From Gammaproteobacteria bacterium (GTDB taxonomy: Bacteria; Pseudomonadota; Gammaproteobacteria; SZUA-140): a stretch of DNA of 35,582 nucleotides. Below the pieces are notes generated by a model. It was not told the DNA's origin, did no database searches, and was given only the letters and a program-made list of their open reading frames with translations. The position numbers and the translations under genes are program-made. This document shows, piece by piece, positions 17,701 through 28,150 of the stretch. How positions within the stretch are numbered: position 1 is the first letter of the stretch; each line of letters opens with the position of its first letter. The stretch is from the NCBI GenBank assembly GCA_026981935.1, contig JALSIC010000030.1, forward strand, positions 1 to 35,582. Reading direction: 5' to 3'.

Positions 17701-18790
17701 TCTCCACTTCCGTGGTACGCCGTATGGAACTGACCTGCAGGGCACAGAGCAGAAAGGTGAGGACCAGCCCCGTCACCAGGGCGACCCAGGGCTCCCAGCT
17801 GCTGTGCGTAACCCAGAAGGACTCTCCCGGCTGAAAGACGAGGACCCATTCCCGTCCCGGCACCGGAACACTGGACCGCCGGTAGAGCGCCGACGGGGTG
17901 CTCAACTCGCCCCCGATCCTGTGGCTGTGATCCGCCCGGGAATCATAGTGGAACAGGATCCGTTCCTCGGCAGGGGCGGACTGATCCAACAGCATGATAT
18001 TGATATCGAAGATGCCCCATGAAACGACGGCCTCCACCAGCAGGGCATTGACATCCAGCACCTCGATGAGAAAGCCTTCCAGATGCTCGCGCCGCGCCGT
18101 CACACTGTCGAGCACCACGCCCTTGCGATAGACCGGCCTGGCCACGACGACGACATGGTATTCGTCCACGCCGTTGTTGACGGTGATACGCCGGCTGAGA
18201 TGCACCTGGCCACTGTCGCGGGCCGCCCACATGACCTCCCTGTACACGGGATCCGTTGCCAGGTCCAGGCCCAGCATGATTTCCGAACCCGAGGCCGGCT
18301 CCAGGTAATGGATGGGAAAATACTCGTCCCGGCTGGCGGCCGGCACGATCATGCCGGTGTCCTTTTTCTCCCGGATTCGAAAGTCCCGGAACCCTTCCTC
18401 CTCGAATCCTCTTTCGAAGTCTGCCCGTTGCGCCGCGCTCACGCGGGGCACCCAGCCCAGCTGCATGACGGCACTGTGCTGTTGCAGGGGTCCGTTGACG
18501 AAGGTGCGGAATTCCTCGCGGGAGACGTGATGGGAACCCTGGTAAAAGCTGAAGACGTATTCGATGATACCCAGGTTGAGCTGGATCTCCTTGTGCAGGG
18601 TGGCGTCATGGGCCTCGGCCAGCAACTCGAAGTCGGCCTGGGCAGCCTTGAATTCCGCGATACGGACGAAGCTGAACACGGCGAACGAAACACCGATCCC
18701 CCCCACCAGCAACAAGACGAGCAACAGGGTCTGCCGCTTGACGGGGCTCCCCTGGGGGCTGCTGAAATTGAAGGTTGTTCTTCTGTTCAT
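14729..18790 (-). CDS. CHASE-PAS-GAF-PAS-PAS-GGDEF-EAL cyclic-di-GMP signalling protein
   Basis: A 1353-residue inner-membrane protein. Transmembrane segments at about 20-42 and 335-357 flank a periplasmic CHASE-type domain (about 70-300). Then follow PAS (395-515), GAF (525-680), PAS (690-785), PAS (795-910), GGDEF (912-1075) and EAL (1095-1340). The GGDEF motif is intact (FGGDEF, 997-1001 for GGDEF) and an inhibitory RxxD site (R988-D991) lies five residues before it. The EAL motif reads EVL (1125-1127); the catalytic glutamate, NVSGRQF, ELEITES, IDDFGTGYSSL, LKID and AEGVET are all present. Both cyclase and phosphodiesterase activities are therefore possible. A periplasmic signal plus three or four cytoplasmic sensor modules would tune cyclic-di-GMP. 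The stop codon lies inside repeat cluster 3. The start ATG has a weak ribosome binding site. Confidence 0.94.
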   Translation of the reverse strand: MNRRTTFNFSSPQGSPVKRQTLLLVLLLVGGIGVSFAVFSFVRIAEFKAAQADFELLAEAHDATLHKEIQLNLGIIEYVFSFYQGSHHVSREEFRTFVNGPLQQHSAVMQLGWVPRVSAAQRADFERGFEEEGFRDFRIREKKDTGMIVPAASRDEYFPIHYLEPASGSEIMLGLDLATDPVYREVMWAARDSGQVHLSRRITVNNGVDEYHVVVVARPVYRKGVVLDSVTARREHLEGFLIEVLDVNALLVEAVVSWGIFDINIMLLDQSAPAEERILFHYDSRADHSHRIGGELSTPSALYRRSSVPVPGREWVLVFQPGESFWVTHSSWEPWVALVTGLVLTFLLCALQVSSIRRTTEVENLATGLAEANAKLEKQIARRRQVEEAVKRSRKMLRLVLDTIPVRVFWKDRDLKYLGCNRRFAEDAGLDSPRDIVGKDDYQLVWREHADLYRRDDREVIMHGQAKLNIEEPQTGPGGRRLWLRTSKIPLTDMENNIIGVLGTYEDITQQKEAEEALHRETLEKQRIEQALVKVADAVSSTTGDEFFRILARNLTTTLGMDVAFIAAFTDDDASKAETLAICIDGEIADNFCFKITGTPCEVAMREGGYYHPRGLAEAFPQCGMLVDIAAESYLGTPLYDTGGTALGIVVVMSRSPMDNRQPAESILQIFANRMAAELQHKRAEAEIRDLIKFPNENPSPVLRVREDGQLMYANQGSAHILSSWRCAVGARVPAEVLALCRQALEDGRPKEVDITCDDREYSFMFAPSVEYQYVSIFAHDITERQQARAEMSKLSRAVEQTADSIFITDPQGVIEYVNPAFEKTTGYARQEALGQTPRLFKSGRHDKAFYERMWRTLLSGKVYRDVMVNRRKDGTLYYEEKSITPLLDEQGNITHFISTGKDITERMQAEERLHHLAYHDVLTDLPNRALFMDRLTHALARRHAEGSHVAVMFLDMDRFKTINDTLGHDSGDRLLQAFARILVGCVREGDTVSRFGGDEFAILLEDVPSVSAVAQVADKIREALNKPFKVDGPDLYVTTSIGISLYPDDGQDATTLLKHADAAMYRAKEAGRNNYQFYVADMGEEDMTRLALESGLRQALDQEQFTLVYQPQVGIMNGRVTGAEVLLRWHHPERGEVSPAEFIPLLEETGLILEVGTWVLRRACASAARWNELLNYPFHVSVNVSGRQFHDAEFNIQVARVLEETGLPPHLLELEITESVLMQHDRSSLENLDALHHLGVRLAIDDFGTGYSSLSYLKRFPVDTLKIDRTFIRDITDDRDDATIVSAIAVMARQLNLTVIAEGVETEEQLDFLRQCSCDAMQGYLFSQPLPEEEMTTLLQNEIRQRARMRRG

Positions 18791-19133
18791 GGGGAATCGC
18801 CGGGCCGCAGTTCCACGTGTGCTCGCACCCTCCCTGCCTTGTGATTCCTGACCAGTTTCCAGGCGGTTTTCGGGTGGAGTTCCTCACAGGGCATCTCCCC
18901 CACCGACCTTCCTTCCCAAGGGATATCGTCCTGCTCAGGAAATAACTTAATAGCTTGAAGAATATGGAAATTCTTTACGGCACTCCGGCACGCGGGGAAA
19001 GCACCGGCCAGGGGCGGAAAACGCCTACGAATTGACCCGGTATATTATATTTTTATTAATAACAGGTAGATATATTTGTTATTTCATAATTGACTGGAGA
19101 AGCTCATGTTTGCTCAGGAGCTGTTGACGGCTA
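18791..19133. other. Intergenic region with an AT-rich island
   Basis: No gene is visible in these 343 bases, which separate the start of the GGDEF/EAL gene from the end of thrC. Positions 19038-19090 are strikingly AT-rich against the GC-rich background. On the minus strand TATAAT occurs at 19049-19044, about 255 bases upstream of the GGDEF/EAL start, but I see no good -35 partner. It may hold the promoter of that gene or a site for nucleoid proteins such as IHF. Confidence 0.4.
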
Positions 19134-20213
19134 TCAGTCAACATGGTCCAGAATGGTTTTTTTCACCGCCTCAAGCTCCGCGGACACGGTCAGTACCCGC
19201 CCTTTGCATTGGCGCACGGCGGTATCGGGGTCCTTGAGCCCGTGACCCGTCAGGGTGCAGACGATGCGGCTGCCTTCGGGGATTTTTCCAGACCTGATAT
19301 CCTGCATGGCCCCGGCGAGGGAGATGGCGGAGGCAGGTTCGCAGAATATTCCCTCCTTGTCCGCCAGCAGTTTCTGCGCAGCGAGAATCTCCTCGTCGGA
19401 GAATTCGTCGAACCAGCCGCCGGATTCCCGGCTGGCGGCCCAGGCCTTCTCCCAGCTCTGGGGATTGCCGATGCGGATGGCCGTGGCCACGGTCTCGGGC
19501 TGTGCCACGGGTCCCCCGCGCAGGAAGGGGGCGGCACCGCTGGCCTGGTAGCCGCACATCACCGGCCGGCTGTTCACCACCCCGTGCTCGTGATATTCGC
19601 AGTACCCCATCCAGTAGGCGGAAATGTTGCCCGCATTGCCCACGGGCAGGCAGTGATAGTCCGGGGCGGCGCCCAGTTCCTCGACGATCTCGAATGCGGC
19701 GGTCTTCTGTCCCTGCAGGCGGTAGGGATTGATGGAATTGACGATGGTCACGGGAGCAGTCTCCCCGACCTGTTTCACCAGCGCCATGCCGGCATCGAAG
19801 TTGCCCTTGACCTGGATCACCACCGCACCGTGCATCATGGCCTGGGCCAGCTTGCCCAGGGCGATCTTGCCCTCGGGGATGAGCACGAAGGCAGTGATGC
19901 CGGCACGCGCGGCGTAGGCGGCGGCCGAGGCCGAGGTATTGCCGGTGGAAGCGCAGACAATGGCGCGGCTGCCCTCGTCCACGGCCTTGGTCACCGCCAT
20001 GGTCATGCCCCGGTCCTTGAAAGATCCGGTCGGATTGAGTCCCTCGTACTTCACGTAGATGTCCACGTCCTTCTTCAGAAGACGCGGTATGTTGCTCAGG
20101 CGAATGAGCGGGGTGTTGCCCTCGCCGAGGCTGATGATGCGCATGTCGTCATGAACCGGCAGGCGGTCGCGGTACCGGTCGATGAGGCCGGTGTAACGGG
20201 GGCGAAACGTCAT
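19134..20213 (-). CDS. thrC: Threonine synthase
   Basis: Converts O-phosphohomoserine to threonine with pyridoxal phosphate (PLP), the last step of threonine synthesis. The 359-residue length matches the short bacterial class rather than the roughly 430-residue E. coli type. The PLP-binding lysine is K66 in [11 protein letters not shown], followed by [19 protein letters not shown] and the glycine-rich phosphate loop [16 protein letters not shown]. The ATG at 20213 has GAGGA nine bases upstream; the upstream in-frame codons lie in the intergenic palindrome. Two stop codons stand in tandem at the end (TGA TAG). It is third in an alaC-hom-thrC unit, 141 bases after hom, so the two committed steps from homoserine are encoded together. 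Confidence 0.96.
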   Translation of the reverse strand: MTFRPRYTGLIDRYRDRLPVHDDMRIISLGEGNTPLIRLSNIPRLLKKDVDIYVKYEGLNPTGSFKDRGMTMAVTKAVDEGSRAIVCASTGNTSASAAAYAARAGITAFVLIPEGKIALGKLAQAMMHGAVVIQVKGNFDAGMALVKQVGETAPVTIVNSINPYRLQGQKTAAFEIVEELGAAPDYHCLPVGNAGNISAYWMGYCEYHEHGVVNSRPVMCGYQASGAAPFLRGGPVAQPETVATAIRIGNPQSWEKAWAASRESGGWFDEFSDEEILAAQKLLADKEGIFCEPASAISLAGAMQDIRSGKIPEGSRIVCTLTGHGLKDPDTAVRQCKGRVLTVSAELEAVKKTILDHVD

Positions 20214-20285
20214 GATGTCATTCCTCGTACTCCAGTCTAGTGCAGCCGCGCGTCCCGCGTTCCTGCTCCAAGTGTCTTCGGCGCC

Positions 20286-20333
20286 GGGATCGTCGGCTTG
20301 CAGCCGGCATGCCGAGTACAACCCGGCGCTCCC
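20286..20333. repeat. Palindromic (REP-like) element between hom and thrC
   Basis: Two 23-base arms (20286-20308 and 20311-20333) separated by AT match at 17 of 23 positions when one is reverse-complemented. The core contains GGCTTGCAGCCGGC and CGGCGCTCCC. It resembles GC-rich extragenic palindromes common in gammaproteobacteria and differs from the TGTCATT family. In the hom-thrC transcript it would fold into a hairpin. Confidence 0.6.
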
Positions 20334-20354
20334 GGGGGCAATCATCAACCCTGC

Positions 20355-21671
20355 TCAATCATCCTTGTTGAGCGGCTCCATGCGGATGCGGGTCACCTGG
20401 CCCTCGACCGTGTCCAGGGCCTCGATGCGCCGTATGGCCTCGTTCATCTTCCGCTCCAGGACCCGGTGGGTCAGCATGATGAGCGACACGTCGCTGGCAC
20501 CCCCCACGGGCTCCTTCTGCAGCACCGCCTCGATGCTGATGCCCTGGTCGCCCAGGATGCGCGTGATGTCCGCCAGCACGCCGGGGCGATCAACGAGCTG
20601 CATGCGCAGGTAATAGGCGGTCTCCACCGCCTCCATGGCCAGCACGGGCGTATCGGACAGGGCGTCGGGCTGGAAGGCCAGGTGGGGCACACGGTTCTCG
20701 GGATCAGTGGTCAGGGTCCGGGTCACGTCCACCAGATCCGCCACCACCGCGGAAGCAGTGGGCTCGCGACCGGCGCCGGCGCCGTAATAGAGGGTGGGCC
20801 CCACGGCATCGCCCTTGACCAGGACGGCGTTCATGACGCCGTTGACGTTGGCAATGAGGCGGCGCTGGGGAATCAAGGTGGGGTGAACGCGCAGCTCGAT
20901 GCCCTGCGCCGTGCGCCGGGTCAGCCCGAGATGCTTGATGCGATACCCCAGCTGCTCGGCATAGTCCACGTCCTCGCGGGTAATGTGGGCGATGCCCTCG
21001 GTGTAGACCCGGTCGAACTGCAGGGGGATTCCGAAGGCGATGGCAGCAATGATGGTGAGCTTGTGGGCCGCATCGATGCCTTCGATGTCGAAGGTGGGAT
21101 CAGCCTCGGCATACCCCAGGGCCTGGGCCTCGGCCAGCACCTCGGCGAAATCGCGCCCCTTGTCGCGCATCTCGGTGAGGATGAAGTTGCCGGTGCCGTT
21201 GATGATGCCCGCCACCCATTCGATGCGGTTGGCGGCTAGTCCCTCGCGCAGGGCCTTGATGATGGGAATGCCGCCGGCCACCGCCGCCTCGAAGGCCACC
21301 ATCACGCCTCGAGCCTGGGCGGCGGCGAAGATCTCGTTGCCGTGCCTGGCGATCAGCGCCTTGTTGGCGGTGACCACGTGCTTGCCGTTGGCAATGGCGC
21401 GCAGCACCAGTTCCCGGGCCGGCTCGTAGCCCCCGATGAGTTCCACCACGATGTCGATGTCGGGCTGGTCCACCACCGCAAAGGGATCGGTGCCGATGCG
21501 CATGCCCGTGGTGTCCACGTCCGGGAAACTGGTCTCCCGCGCGGCGGCATGGGTGATGACGATGCCCCGCCCGGCACGTCGGGCGATCTCCTCCTGATTG
21601 CGGGCGAGCACGTTGGCGGTGCCGCCGCCGACCGTGCCCAGTCCCAACAGACCCACTTTGACCGGATTCAA
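20355..21671 (-). CDS. hom: Homoserine dehydrogenase
   Basis: Reduces aspartate semialdehyde to homoserine using NAD(P)H, at the branch to threonine and methionine. The 438-residue protein has the dinucleotide-binding loop [12 protein letters not shown] (about residues 7-18), [23 protein letters not shown] with NGTGNFIL, and a C-terminal ACT domain ([17 protein letters not shown], from about residue 355) likely to bind threonine as feedback inhibitor. The start is TTG at 21671: GGGAGGA lies five bases upstream within the last codons of alaC, and no ATG or GTG is placed better. The TTG overlaps the alaC stop (TTGA), implying translational coupling. The C-terminal ACT domain without a kinase domain marks the monofunctional form. 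Confidence 0.95.
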   Translation of the reverse strand: MNPVKVGLLGLGTVGGGTANVLARNQEEIARRAGRGIVITHAAARETSFPDVDTTGMRIGTDPFAVVDQPDIDIVVELIGGYEPARELVLRAIANGKHVVTANKALIARHGNEIFAAAQARGVMVAFEAAVAGGIPIIKALREGLAANRIEWVAGIINGTGNFILTEMRDKGRDFAEVLAEAQALGYAEADPTFDIEGIDAAHKLTIIAAIAFGIPLQFDRVYTEGIAHITREDVDYAEQLGYRIKHLGLTRRTAQGIELRVHPTLIPQRRLIANVNGVMNAVLVKGDAVGPTLYYGAGAGREPTASAVVADLVDVTRTLTTDPENRVPHLAFQPDALSDTPVLAMEAVETAYYLRMQLVDRPGVLADITRILGDQGISIEAVLQKEPVGGASDVSLIMLTHRVLERKMNEAIRRIEALDTVEGQVTRIRMEPLNKDD

Positions 21672-22879
21672 GATTGTCCTCCCATGGCGATATCCTGTCG
21701 TTGATCCTTTCTGAACATGGCACGAATGCCGCGAATGGCCTGGCGCGTGCGATGCTCGTTCTCGATGAGACCGAAGCGCACGTACTGGTCGCCGTATTCG
21801 CCGAAGCCGATGCCCGGTGAGACGGCGACCTTGGCCTCTTCCAGCAGCTTCTTGGCGAATTCCAATGAGCCCAGATGGCGGTACTGTGCCGGGATGGGCG
21901 CCCAGACGAACATGGTGGCGCGGGGTTTTTCCACCGGCCAGCCGGCGGCATTGAGCCCCTCGCACAATACGTCGCGGCGACGCTGGTACATGGCGGTGAT
22001 CTGCGCCACGCAGTCCTGGGGACCCTCCAGGGCGGTGATGGCGGCCACCTGGATGGGTGTGAACATGCCATAATCCAGGTAGGACTTGATGCGCGCCAGG
22101 GCCGCCACCAGGGTGGCATTGCCGCACATGAAGCCCACCCGCCAGCCGGGCATGTTGTAACTCTTGGAAAGGCTGAAAAATTCCACGGCGACGTCCTTGG
22201 CGCCTGACACCTGGAGAATGGAAGGTGCCCGGTAACCGTCGAAGGTGATATCCGCGTAGGCAAGGTCGTGCACCACCCAGATCCCGTGCTCGCGGGCAAT
22301 GCTCACCACCCGCTCGAAAAAGGCGAGATCCACGCACTCCGTGGTGGGGTTGCAGGGGAAATTGAGCAGCAGCATCTTGGGCCGCGGCCAGGAATCCTTG
22401 ATGGCCTTCTCCAGTTCCCGGAAGAAATCACCGCCGGGCACCAGGGGCACGTGCCGGATGTCGGCACCGGCGATGACGAAGCCGTAGGGATGGATGGGAT
22501 AGGCCGGATTGGGCACCAGCACCGCGTCGCCGGGCCCCATGGTGGCCAGGGCCAGGTGGGCCAGTCCCTCCTTGGAGCCGATGGTGACGATGGCCTCGGA
22601 TTCCGGGTCCAGTTCCACGCCGTAGCGGTCATGGTACCAGCGGCAGATGGCGCGGCGCAGGCGGGGAATGCCGCGCGACATGGAATAGCGGTGGGTATCC
22701 TCGCGCTGCGCCACCTCCACCAGCTTGGCCACGATGTGAGGCGGCGTGGGCTGGTCAGGATTGCCCATGCCGAAATCGATGATATCCTCACCCCGCGCCC
22801 GTGCCTTGGCCTTCAATTCGTTGACGATATTGAAGACGTAAGGGGGCAGGCGCTTGATCCGCGGGAATTCCTCGATCAC
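21668..22879 (-). CDS. alaC: Alanine transaminase AlaC-type (class I/II aminotransferase)
   Basis: A PLP aminotransferase very similar in motif content to E. coli AlaC, which makes alanine from pyruvate and glutamate. Signatures are [68 protein letters not shown] and [15 protein letters not shown]; the PLP lysine is about K239. The start is uncertain: GTG at 22879 gives 403 residues and an N-terminus [14 protein letters not shown] like that of relatives; GTG at 22888 and TTG at 22930 are in-frame alternatives. The stop overlaps the start of hom. In some relatives this gene is annotated as a succinyldiaminopimelate aminotransferase-like enzyme, so the exact substrate is less certain than the family. 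Confidence 0.9.
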   Translation of the reverse strand: MIEEFPRIKRLPPYVFNIVNELKAKARARGEDIIDFGMGNPDQPTPPHIVAKLVEVAQREDTHRYSMSRGIPRLRRAICRWYHDRYGVELDPESEAIVTIGSKEGLAHLALATMGPGDAVLVPNPAYPIHPYGFVIAGADIRHVPLVPGGDFFRELEKAIKDSWPRPKMLLLNFPCNPTTECVDLAFFERVVSIAREHGIWVVHDLAYADITFDGYRAPSILQVSGAKDVAVEFFSLSKSYNMPGWRVGFMCGNATLVAALARIKSYLDYGMFTPIQVAAITALEGPQDCVAQITAMYQRRRDVLCEGLNAAGWPVEKPRATMFVWAPIPAQYRHLGSLEFAKKLLEEAKVAVSPGIGFGEYGDQYVRFGLIENEHRTRQAIRGIRAMFRKDQRQDIAMGGQS

Positions 22880-22964
22880 TCCGTGCACTCTCGTTGCAAA
22901 AAGACTTATCTTAACCCAATCATCGCACAATTTCCCTCACCCGATGGGAAAGTACACGCCCCTG

Positions 22965-23519
22965 TGTCATTTCTCCCCCTCCCCTGTGTCATTCCGACCC
23001 CTCCCCTGTGTCATTCCGACCCCTTCCCTGTGCCATTCCGACCCCTTCCCTGTGTCATTTCGACCGAAGGGAGAAATCCTGTGCCGGTAGCCCAGGATTC
23101 CTCGCTGCGCCCGGAATGACAAGGAAAGGGGGAATGACAAGCCCACTGTCATTTCGACCGGAGGGAGAAATCCTGTGCCAGTGGCCCAGGATTCCTCGCT
23201 GCGCCCGGAATGACAAGGAAAGGGGGAATGACAAGCCCACTGTCATTTCGACCGAAGGGAGAAATCCTGTGCCAGTGGCCCAGGATTCCTCGCTGCGCCC
23301 GGAATGACAAGGAAAGGGGGAATGACAAGCCACCTGTCATTTCGACCGAAGGGAGAAATCCTGTGCCGGTGGCCCAGGATTCCTCGCTGTGCCCGGAATG
23401 ACATTGAAGTGTCATTTCGACCAAAGGGAGAAATCTTATGCCGCTGGCCCAGGATTCCTCGCTGCGCCCGGAATGACAAGGAAAGGGGGAATGACAAGGA
23501 ACTACGTTCGGAATGACAA
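22965..23519. repeat. Repeat cluster 4: five palindromic units with a 94-bp period and a 22-bp tandem leader
   Basis: Four tandem 22-base modules (22965-22986, 22987-23008, 23009-23030, 23031-23052), each starting TGTCATT or TGCCATT and rich in C, lead into five 69-bp palindromes at 23053-23121, 23147-23215, 23241-23309, 23335-23403 and 23410-23478. The first four start exactly 94 bases apart, joined by a 25-base linker containing AAGGAAAGGGGGAATGACA, the reverse complement of the module seen in clusters 3 and 5. The fourth and fifth are 75 apart, as in cluster 1. Most loops read GTGCCRGTGGCCC. The orientation is that of cluster 1. The cluster lies between tRNA-Pro (3' side) and alaC (5' side). 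From 23520 to 23694 I see no gene, only degraded pieces such as GCTCGAAACTCAAGTGCTCG. Confidence 0.93.
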
Positions 23520-23693
23520 AGGACTGCGCTCGAAACTCAAGTGCTCGAAATTCAAGGTATTGAGACGCTCCTGGGCAAATGGACGTGACCGGTTTGGGGG
23601 GAGCCCGCGCGGCAGACCGACAATGAAGGCCCGCAGGACTGACACCCGGTCTACCACGCCCTGGCATGGAAAGGCAGGGCAAGAGACGGTGAG

Positions 23694-23771
<78 letters not shown>

Positions 23772-23853
23772 TACTCAAAACGGTTTTTTCGTGATGACCG
23801 TATTCCGATACGGCCGCGACAGCCCGACCCCGCCGCGCGGCCCGCGTATTAGA

Positions 23854-24210
23854 TCAGCTTTTCAGGATCTTGAGAACCCCTTCCAGCTCTTTTCGCATTT
23901 CCCGGACGATCTGGCGGCTGCGGCTGACATCCTGTCTTGTCTCGGCTCCCGTCAATTGCTGCCGGGCACCGCTGATGGTGAAGCCCTGGTGATACAGGAG
24001 GTCGCGGATCTGGCGCACGATCATCACATCCTGGCGCTGGTAATAGCGACGGTTGCCCGCCCGCTTCACGGGAGAGAGCTGGGGGAACTCCTGCTCCCAG
24101 TAACGCAGCACGTGAGGTTTGACACGGCACAGCTCGCTGACCTCGCCGATGGTGAAATAGCGCTTCCCCGGAATGGGGGGCAGTTCGTCATTGTTGCTGG
24201 GTTCCAGCAT
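23854..24210 (-). CDS. MerR-family transcriptional regulator downstream of ihfA
   Basis: A 118-residue DNA-binding protein. Residues about 16-83 form the MerR winged helix-turn-helix: [20 protein letters not shown], then [20 protein letters not shown] and [21 protein letters not shown] short C-terminal helix follows, without the cysteines of metal sensors or a large ligand domain, so the signal is unknown. Homologues commonly follow ihfA; no regulatory target is established that I can cite. Its ATG lies within the final codons of ihfA (23-base overlap), indicating coupled translation. Confidence 0.92.
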   Translation of the reverse strand: MLEPSNNDELPPIPGKRYFTIGEVSELCRVKPHVLRYWEQEFPQLSPVKRAGNRRYYQRQDVMIVRQIRDLLYHQGFTISGARQQLTGAETRQDVSRSRQIVREMRKELEGVLKILKS

Positions 24211-24490
24211 AGGCCTCCACCCGCGCTTTCAGTTTCTGCCCGGGGTGAAACGTCACCACCCGCCGGGCCGTGATGGGAATCTCCTCGCCGGTCTTGGGAT
24301 TGCGACCCGGCCGTTCGTTCTTTTCCCGCAGATTGAAATTGCCGAATCCGGAAAGCTTCACCTGCTGGCCGCATTCCAGCGCGTGGCGAATCTCCTCGAA
24401 GAACATCTCCACCAGTTCCTTCGCCTCCCGCTTGTTGAGGCCGAATTCCTCGAACAGTTTCTCCGCCATGTCCGCTTTCGTCAGTGCCAT
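24188..24490 (-). CDS. ihfA: Integration host factor subunit alpha
   Basis: A 100-residue HU/IHF-family protein that dimerises with IHF-beta and sharply bends DNA in recombination, replication and promoter control. Signatures are [32 protein letters not shown] and [14 protein letters not shown], the last carrying the proline (about 65) that intercalates into DNA. The ATG at 24490 is preceded by AAGGAACGGGG, and the length matches the 99 residues of E. coli. It follows pheT after 198 bases, which hold a palindromic repeat, and overlaps the MerR gene. Expression may depend on pheST read-through or a local promoter. Confidence 0.97.
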   Translation of the reverse strand: MALTKADMAEKLFEEFGLNKREAKELVEMFFEEIRHALECGQQVKLSGFGNFNLREKNERPGRNPKTGEEIPITARRVVTFHPGQKLKARVEAYAGTQQQ

Positions 24491-24576
24491 GCCCCGTTCC
24501 TTATCCTGACAGTTGCAAAAAATCGGCGCCGTTGTCCACCGCAAAGACCTATATGCAGAATGAAACGGTCCAACAC

Positions 24577-24657
24577 GTAGCCCGGATGGAGCGTGAGCGG
24601 AATCCGGGAAAGGTGTTTCCCCGGATTACGGCCCTGGCGGGCCTTCATCCGGGCTAC
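24577..24657. repeat. Palindromic element, GTAGCCCGGAT type, between pheT and ihfA
   Basis: An 81-base imperfect palindrome begins GTAGCCCGGATGGAGCG and ends CTTCATCCGGGCTAC, with an inner pair AATCCGGG/CCCCGGATT. Elements of this sequence type are common between genes in gammaproteobacteria. It would form a stable hairpin in the pheT-ihfA transcript. Related fragments may occur at about 14064-14090 and 35380-35412. Confidence 0.75.
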
Positions 24658-24688
24658 ACGATGGTTACCAAGTTTGTGCAAGATCGGG

Positions 24689-27094
24689 TTATCTCTCCTT
24701 ATCTTTCCCAGGCTGGTCTCTCAGGGTTGCGTCTAGTCTGTCCTTCAGGTGCGCCAGCACCCTTTCCAGCAGTGCCTCGACCTCTGCATCTGTAAGGGTG
24801 CGCGAAAAATCCTGCAGGGTCAAGCCCAAGGCGATGCTTTTTTTACCTGAAACAATGCCTTTGCCGCGATACACATCAAACAACTGTAACTGACGCAGCA
24901 AGGGTCCCGCCGCTTCCCTGACACAGTCCATCACCTCACCCGCCGGGACCGCCTCGGCCACGATGACGGCCAGATCGCGCCGCACGGCGGGAAACCTCGA
25001 CAGCTCACGAAAAACCGGTATCGCGTCCTCGCCTATGATATGGGAACTCAACTCAAAAACCAAAACGTCCTGCTCCAGCGCCAGTGCCTGTGCCAGCCGG
25101 GGATGCAGCACGCCCAGCCAACCGTGGCAGTCGCCGCGCTCGTCCAGTAAGGCCGCCGACTGGCCGGGGTGGAGGGCAGGATGAACGGGTCGGGCACTGA
25201 AGCGCGGCTCGGCCCGCCCGCCACAACGCAACAGGGCCTCCACGTCACCTTTCACGTCATAGAAGTCCACGGGCCGCTGCGCCGCCCCCCACTGTTCCGG
25301 CCACAGGCTGCCCGTCACCGCCCCTGATACCACAAGATTCTCTTTTATTTCATTATGTTGTTTTATATATTTCATGCCAATCTCGAAGAGCCTGACACGC
25401 TTCTGCTGGCGATGCAGATTATGGATCAGGGCCTGCACCAGACCCGGCCACAGGGAGGTGCGCATCACCGCAAGGTCACTGGACAGGGGATTGCTGAGGG
25501 CGACAGGCGCTCGTTCCGGATCGAACAGGCGCTGCAGTTCCGGATCGATGAAGCTGTAAGTGATCGCCTCGCGGTAACCCCGGTCCACCAGAAGCCGGCT
25601 CGCGCGGTGGCGTTGCCGGCGTGGCGCCACGCCCCCCTCGATGGCCAGCGATGCCCTGGGACGGACCACGGGCAGATTCTGGTACCCGTGGATGCGCGCC
25701 ACCTCTTCGATGAGGTCTGCCTCGATGGCGATATCGAAACGGGCGGTGGGCGGCGTCACCCGCCACCCCGCCTCCACCGCTTCCACCGCGCACCCCAGCC
25801 GCTGGAAAATGTCCTGCACCTTCTGCGGCGCCACCTCCATGCCCAGCAGGCGCTGCAGCCGCCGTGCGCGCAGCGCGACCGCCTTGCGCACGGGCAGGTA
25901 TTCCCCGGCCGTGACATCCACCACGGGCCCCGGCTCACCGCCGACGATCTCCAGCAGGAGGGCCGTGGCCCGTGCCATGGCACGATGCGCCAGGGCCGGA
26001 TCCACGCCCCGCTCGAAGCGGTGGGAGGAATCCGTGTGCAGGCCATGACGCCGCGCCCGGCCCGCGATGGCCCCGGGGCTGAAAAACGCGCTTTCCAGGA
26101 ACAGGTTTTGCGTCCGCTCCCCCACGCCGCTGGCCGCGCCGCCCATGATGCCGGCCATGGCCAGGGGACCCGAGGCATCCGCGATCACCAGCACGTCCTC
26201 GTCGAGGGTCACCACCTGGCCATCCAGCAGGCGCAGGGACTCTCCGGGGCGGGCCAGACGCACCTCGATGCCTTGTTCGAGACGATCCAGGTCGAAGGCG
26301 TGCATGGGTTGTCCCAGCTCCAGCATCACGTAGTTGGTCACATCGACGACGGGGTGAATCGAACGCAGGCCGCTGCGTCTCAGGCGCTCCCGCATCCAGA
26401 GCGGCGTGGCCGCCGCAGGGTTCACGTTGCGGATCACCCGCCCCAGGTAGCGGGGACAGGCCTGGGGCGCGGCCACGGTCACGGGGAACGCGGCCTCGCA
26501 AGCCGGCGGGACGGCTGCCGTGTCCACGGCATGGACGGGGCAGGCATTGAGAACGCCGACCTCCCTGGCGATCCCGCCCACGCTCAGGCAGTCGCTGCGA
26601 TTGGGTGTGAGACTCAACTCGATGATGTGATCGTCCAGGCCAAGGCAGGCATGGATATCCTGGCCCACGGCGGCATCGTCCGGCAGCTCCAGCAGGCCGT
26701 CGGCCTGCTCCGCCAGCCCCAGTTCCGCGGCCGAACACAGCATGCCCTCGGAAAGCTCGCCGCGCAGCCGGGCCGGCCGGATGCGGGTGCCGTCCGGGAG
26801 CCGCGCCCCATCGCAGGCGGTGGGTGCCAGCAGTCCCGTCCGCACGTTGCCGGCGCCGCACACGATGGACAGCGGCCGGTCGCTGCCCACATCGACCTGG
26901 CAGCACCGCAGCCGCCCGGCCGAGGGATGGGCCTCGACGCTGAGGACCCGCCCCACGACCACGCCCTCGAAGAAGGGGGCAGCGGGCGTCACGGACTCCA
27001 CCTCCAGGCCCGCCATGGTGAGCTGCTCACACAAGCCGGCGGTATCCACGGGAGGATCCACCCATTCACGCAGCCATCGTTCGCTGAATTTCAT
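24689..27094 (-). CDS. pheT: Phenylalanyl-tRNA synthetase beta subunit
   Basis: The 801-residue beta subunit of the alpha2-beta2 enzyme that charges tRNA-Phe (795 in E. coli). It starts MKFSERWLREWVD, followed by the EMAP/tRNA-binding domain (GVVVGRVLSVEAHPSAGRLR near residue 44), the B3/B4 editing domain, the B5 domain, the core synthetase-like fold and the C-terminal anticodon-binding ferredoxin-like domain (SRFPAVRRDLAVIVAE, then KSIALGLTLQDFSRTLTDAE). The ATG at 27094 is ten bases after the pheS stop, as expected for an operon; the ribosome binding site is weak, so coupling is likely. Confidence 0.98.
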   Translation of the reverse strand: MKFSERWLREWVDPPVDTAGLCEQLTMAGLEVESVTPAAPFFEGVVVGRVLSVEAHPSAGRLRCCQVDVGSDRPLSIVCGAGNVRTGLLAPTACDGARLPDGTRIRPARLRGELSEGMLCSAAELGLAEQADGLLELPDDAAVGQDIHACLGLDDHIIELSLTPNRSDCLSVGGIAREVGVLNACPVHAVDTAAVPPACEAAFPVTVAAPQACPRYLGRVIRNVNPAAATPLWMRERLRRSGLRSIHPVVDVTNYVMLELGQPMHAFDLDRLEQGIEVRLARPGESLRLLDGQVVTLDEDVLVIADASGPLAMAGIMGGAASGVGERTQNLFLESAFFSPGAIAGRARRHGLHTDSSHRFERGVDPALAHRAMARATALLLEIVGGEPGPVVDVTAGEYLPVRKAVALRARRLQRLLGMEVAPQKVQDIFQRLGCAVEAVEAGWRVTPPTARFDIAIEADLIEEVARIHGYQNLPVVRPRASLAIEGGVAPRRQRHRASRLLVDRGYREAITYSFIDPELQRLFDPERAPVALSNPLSSDLAVMRTSLWPGLVQALIHNLHRQQKRVRLFEIGMKYIKQHNEIKENLVVSGAVTGSLWPEQWGAAQRPVDFYDVKGDVEALLRCGGRAEPRFSARPVHPALHPGQSAALLDERGDCHGWLGVLHPRLAQALALEQDVLVFELSSHIIGEDAIPVFRELSRFPAVRRDLAVIVAEAVPAGEVMDCVREAAGPLLRQLQLFDVYRGKGIVSGKKSIALGLTLQDFSRTLTDAEVEALLERVLAHLKDRLDATLRDQPGKDKER

Positions 27095-27104
27095 GCGCGC
27101 TCAG

Positions 27105-28145
<1,041 letters not shown>

Positions 28146-28150
28146 TCAAA

